From: Actinokineospora alba
GTDB lineage: Bacteria; Actinomycetota; Actinomycetes; Mycobacteriales; Pseudonocardiaceae
Reading direction: 5' to 3'
DNA length: 64,000 bases
NCBI RefSeq assembly: GCF_004362515.1
Contig: NZ_SNXU01000001.1
Span: 1,860,001 to 1,924,000 of the forward strand
Position 1 is the stretch's first letter; every line of letters begins with the position of its first letter. Below the pieces are notes generated by a model. The model saw only the letters and a program-made list of their open reading frames with translations, made no database searches and had not been told where the DNA came from. The position numbers and the translations under genes were made by a program. Below are positions 62,952 through 64,000 of this stretch, piece after piece.

Positions 62952-64000
62952 ATGACCTCTGGGGAGACCGCGCTCGCGGACGAACTGCTGGACGCGCTGA
63001 TGGACGCCGACCCGCTCGGCGCGAGCCTGATCGGCCTGCCGGGCTATGACGACCGGCTCTCCGACCCGTCGGAGGAGGCCGAGCAGCGGCTGCGGTCGAA
63101 GATCGCCGACATCGCGGCCCGGGCCCAGGACTCGGCCGACGTCACCGGGCAGGTCGTCGCGCAGCAGGCCCGCGCGGCGATCGACCGGATCGACTCGCGG
63201 ATGATCGAGTACACGATCTCCGACTTCTTCGTCGGACCCGCCGCGGCGCTGCTCACCTTCCTGCCGATGGTCGCCCTGCCGGACGCCGAGCGCGCGAAGG
63301 CCTACCTGACCCGGCTGCGCGCGGTGCCCGAGCACCTCGACGGGGTCACCGAGCGGCACCGCGCCGGGATCGCCGCCGGACGGGTGCCGGTGCGCAGGCT
63401 CGTCGACGCCGCGGTCGCGCACCTCGATCGCTACCTCGGTTCACCGGACACCGACCCGCTGTTGTCGCAGCAGTTCGATGACGCGGAGTTCAACGCCGAG
63501 CGCGCGCGGATCGTCGGTGACCTGGTCCGACCGGCGTTCGCCCGCTATCGCGAGACGCTCGCCGAGGAGTTCGCCCCGCACGGCCGGTCCGACGACCGTC
63601 CCGGCCTGTGCGCGCTGCCCGACGGCGAGGCCGCCTACGCCGGGCTTTCCCGGGCCCACACCACGACCGATCGCACCCCGGAGGACCTGCACCAGACCGG
63701 TCTCGACCTCATCGCCGCCCTGCGCGAGGAGTACGCCGAGATCGGCGAGCGGGTATTCGGCGTGCGCGACCAGGCAGAGATCTTCCAGCGGATGATCACC
63801 GACCCGGCCATGCGCTGGCGCGACGGTGAGGAACTGCTCGCGCACGCGCGCACGACCATCGAACGGGCTGAGGCCGAGGCGCCGAAGTGGTTCGGCACAC
63901 TGCCCGGCCAGCGCTGCCAGGTGCAGCCGGTCCCCGCCGCCGAGGCGCCGGGCGGGCCCGCGGCGTACTACATGCCGCCGTCACTCGACGGGCTGCGACC
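62952..64000 (+). CDS. DUF885-family protein, 3' end beyond the window
   Basis: At least 349 residues are visible and the frame is open to the edge. The sequence begins with an acidic helix (ADELLDALMDADPLGASLIG). It has the DUF885 features VTGQVVAQQARAAIDRID, LPDGEAAYAGLSRAHTTTD, TPEDLHQTGLDLIAALREEY and the PPSLDG segment. DUF885 proteins are M32-like metal-dependent carboxypeptidase relatives; the HExxH motif would lie beyond the window. ATG 62952 is chosen with a -10 box just upstream. Confidence 0.85.
   Translation, partial: MTSGETALADELLDALMDADPLGASLIGLPGYDDRLSDPSEEAEQRLRSKIADIAARAQDSADVTGQVVAQQARAAIDRIDSRMIEYTISDFFVGPAAALLTFLPMVALPDAERAKAYLTRLRAVPEHLDGVTERHRAGIAAGRVPVRRLVDAAVAHLDRYLGSPDTDPLLSQQFDDAEFNAERARIVGDLVRPAFARYRETLAEEFAPHGRSDDRPGLCALPDGEAAYAGLSRAHTTTDRTPEDLHQTGLDLIAALREEYAEIGERVFGVRDQAEIFQRMITDPAMRWRDGEELLAHARTTIERAEAEAPKWFGTLPGQRCQVQPVPAAEAPGGPAAYYMPPSLDGLR

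Noticed and set aside
1..64000. CRISPR array or rRNA genes
   Set aside because: No regularly spaced direct repeats of CRISPR type and no rRNA sequence were seen; the only clustered repeats are the short iterons and arm sites of the AICE.

Overview
The window is GC-rich (roughly 70%) DNA with dense, often overlapping genes, many GTG/TTG starts and several probable leaderless promoters. It carries arabinogalactan-type cell-wall genes (UDP-galactopyranose mutase, DPPR synthase UbiA, DPPR phosphatase, DprE1/DprE2, GtrA, GlfT1, Wzm/Wzt-like exporter) and a bacterial proteasome activator. Together these point to an actinobacterium of the mycolata/Pseudonocardiales type. The chromosomal gene content follows, from memory, the Mycobacterium tuberculosis Rv3772 to Rv3816 neighbourhood, although order and orientation are rearranged. 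I cannot name the species.

Layout. 1-6,000: small hypothetical, PlsC-like acyltransferase, HAD phosphatase, F420/FMN-type oxidoreductase, then glf - PAP2 - ubiA. 6,090-9,820: NlpC/P60-like protein and a large AfsR/SARP regulator. 9,876-12,492: dprE1-dprE2 and divergent gtrA. 12,497-16,120: a five-gene block ending in a WXG-like large protein and a YbaB-like protein. 16,229-20,340: an operon reading leftwards, bpa (proteasome activator) - methyltransferase - wzm - wzt - glfT1. 20,478-26,762: class V aminotransferase-like protein, quinone oxidoreductase, secreted M28 peptidase, zinc metallopeptidase, MarR regulator.

26,801-39,961 is an integrated actinomycete integrative and conjugative element (AICE) of about 13.1 kb. 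It is inserted in tRNA-Ser(TGA) and bounded by a 54-bp direct repeat. It contains int, xis, a DUF3631 Rep-like ATPase, a cytosine methyltransferase, a DnaB-N-like protein, a TraB/FtsK translocase, SpdB, several tiny cysteine-rich proteins, a secreted HNH nuclease, a GntR repressor fused to a P-loop kinase domain and a second P-loop kinase. Near its right end is a 90-bp inverted repeat (89/90 identical) built from 9-bp iterons. All genes from 37,400 down to 26,963 are on the minus strand and mostly overlap by 1-4 bases, so they look like one operon. The kinase pair reads the other way from a shared control region with two palindromes.

40,051-51,612 is chromosomal again: CPCC protein, OhrR-type regulator with a membrane protein, Excalibur protein, a 1,058-aa sortase-anchored surface protein, MFS transporter/GntR/TauE group, HisC-type aminotransferase, a dienelactone-hydrolase-like protein and the ScoAB CoA transferase. 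51,832-52,022 has tRNA-Ser(GCT) and tRNA-Arg(ACG). Behind tRNA-Arg lies a second, decayed integration site (remnant integrase). It is followed by a low-GC island (53,700-56,520) with a DGQHR/ParB-fold protein, a nucleotidyltransferase-like protein and a DUF262 (DGQQR) protein, which is the best candidate for an undescribed defence-type system here. 56,550-64,000 returns to ordinary chromosome: MFS transporter, ABC exporter with a divergent MarR/GbsR-type regulator, SGNH hydrolase, SRPBCC protein and the start of a DUF885 protein that runs off the window.
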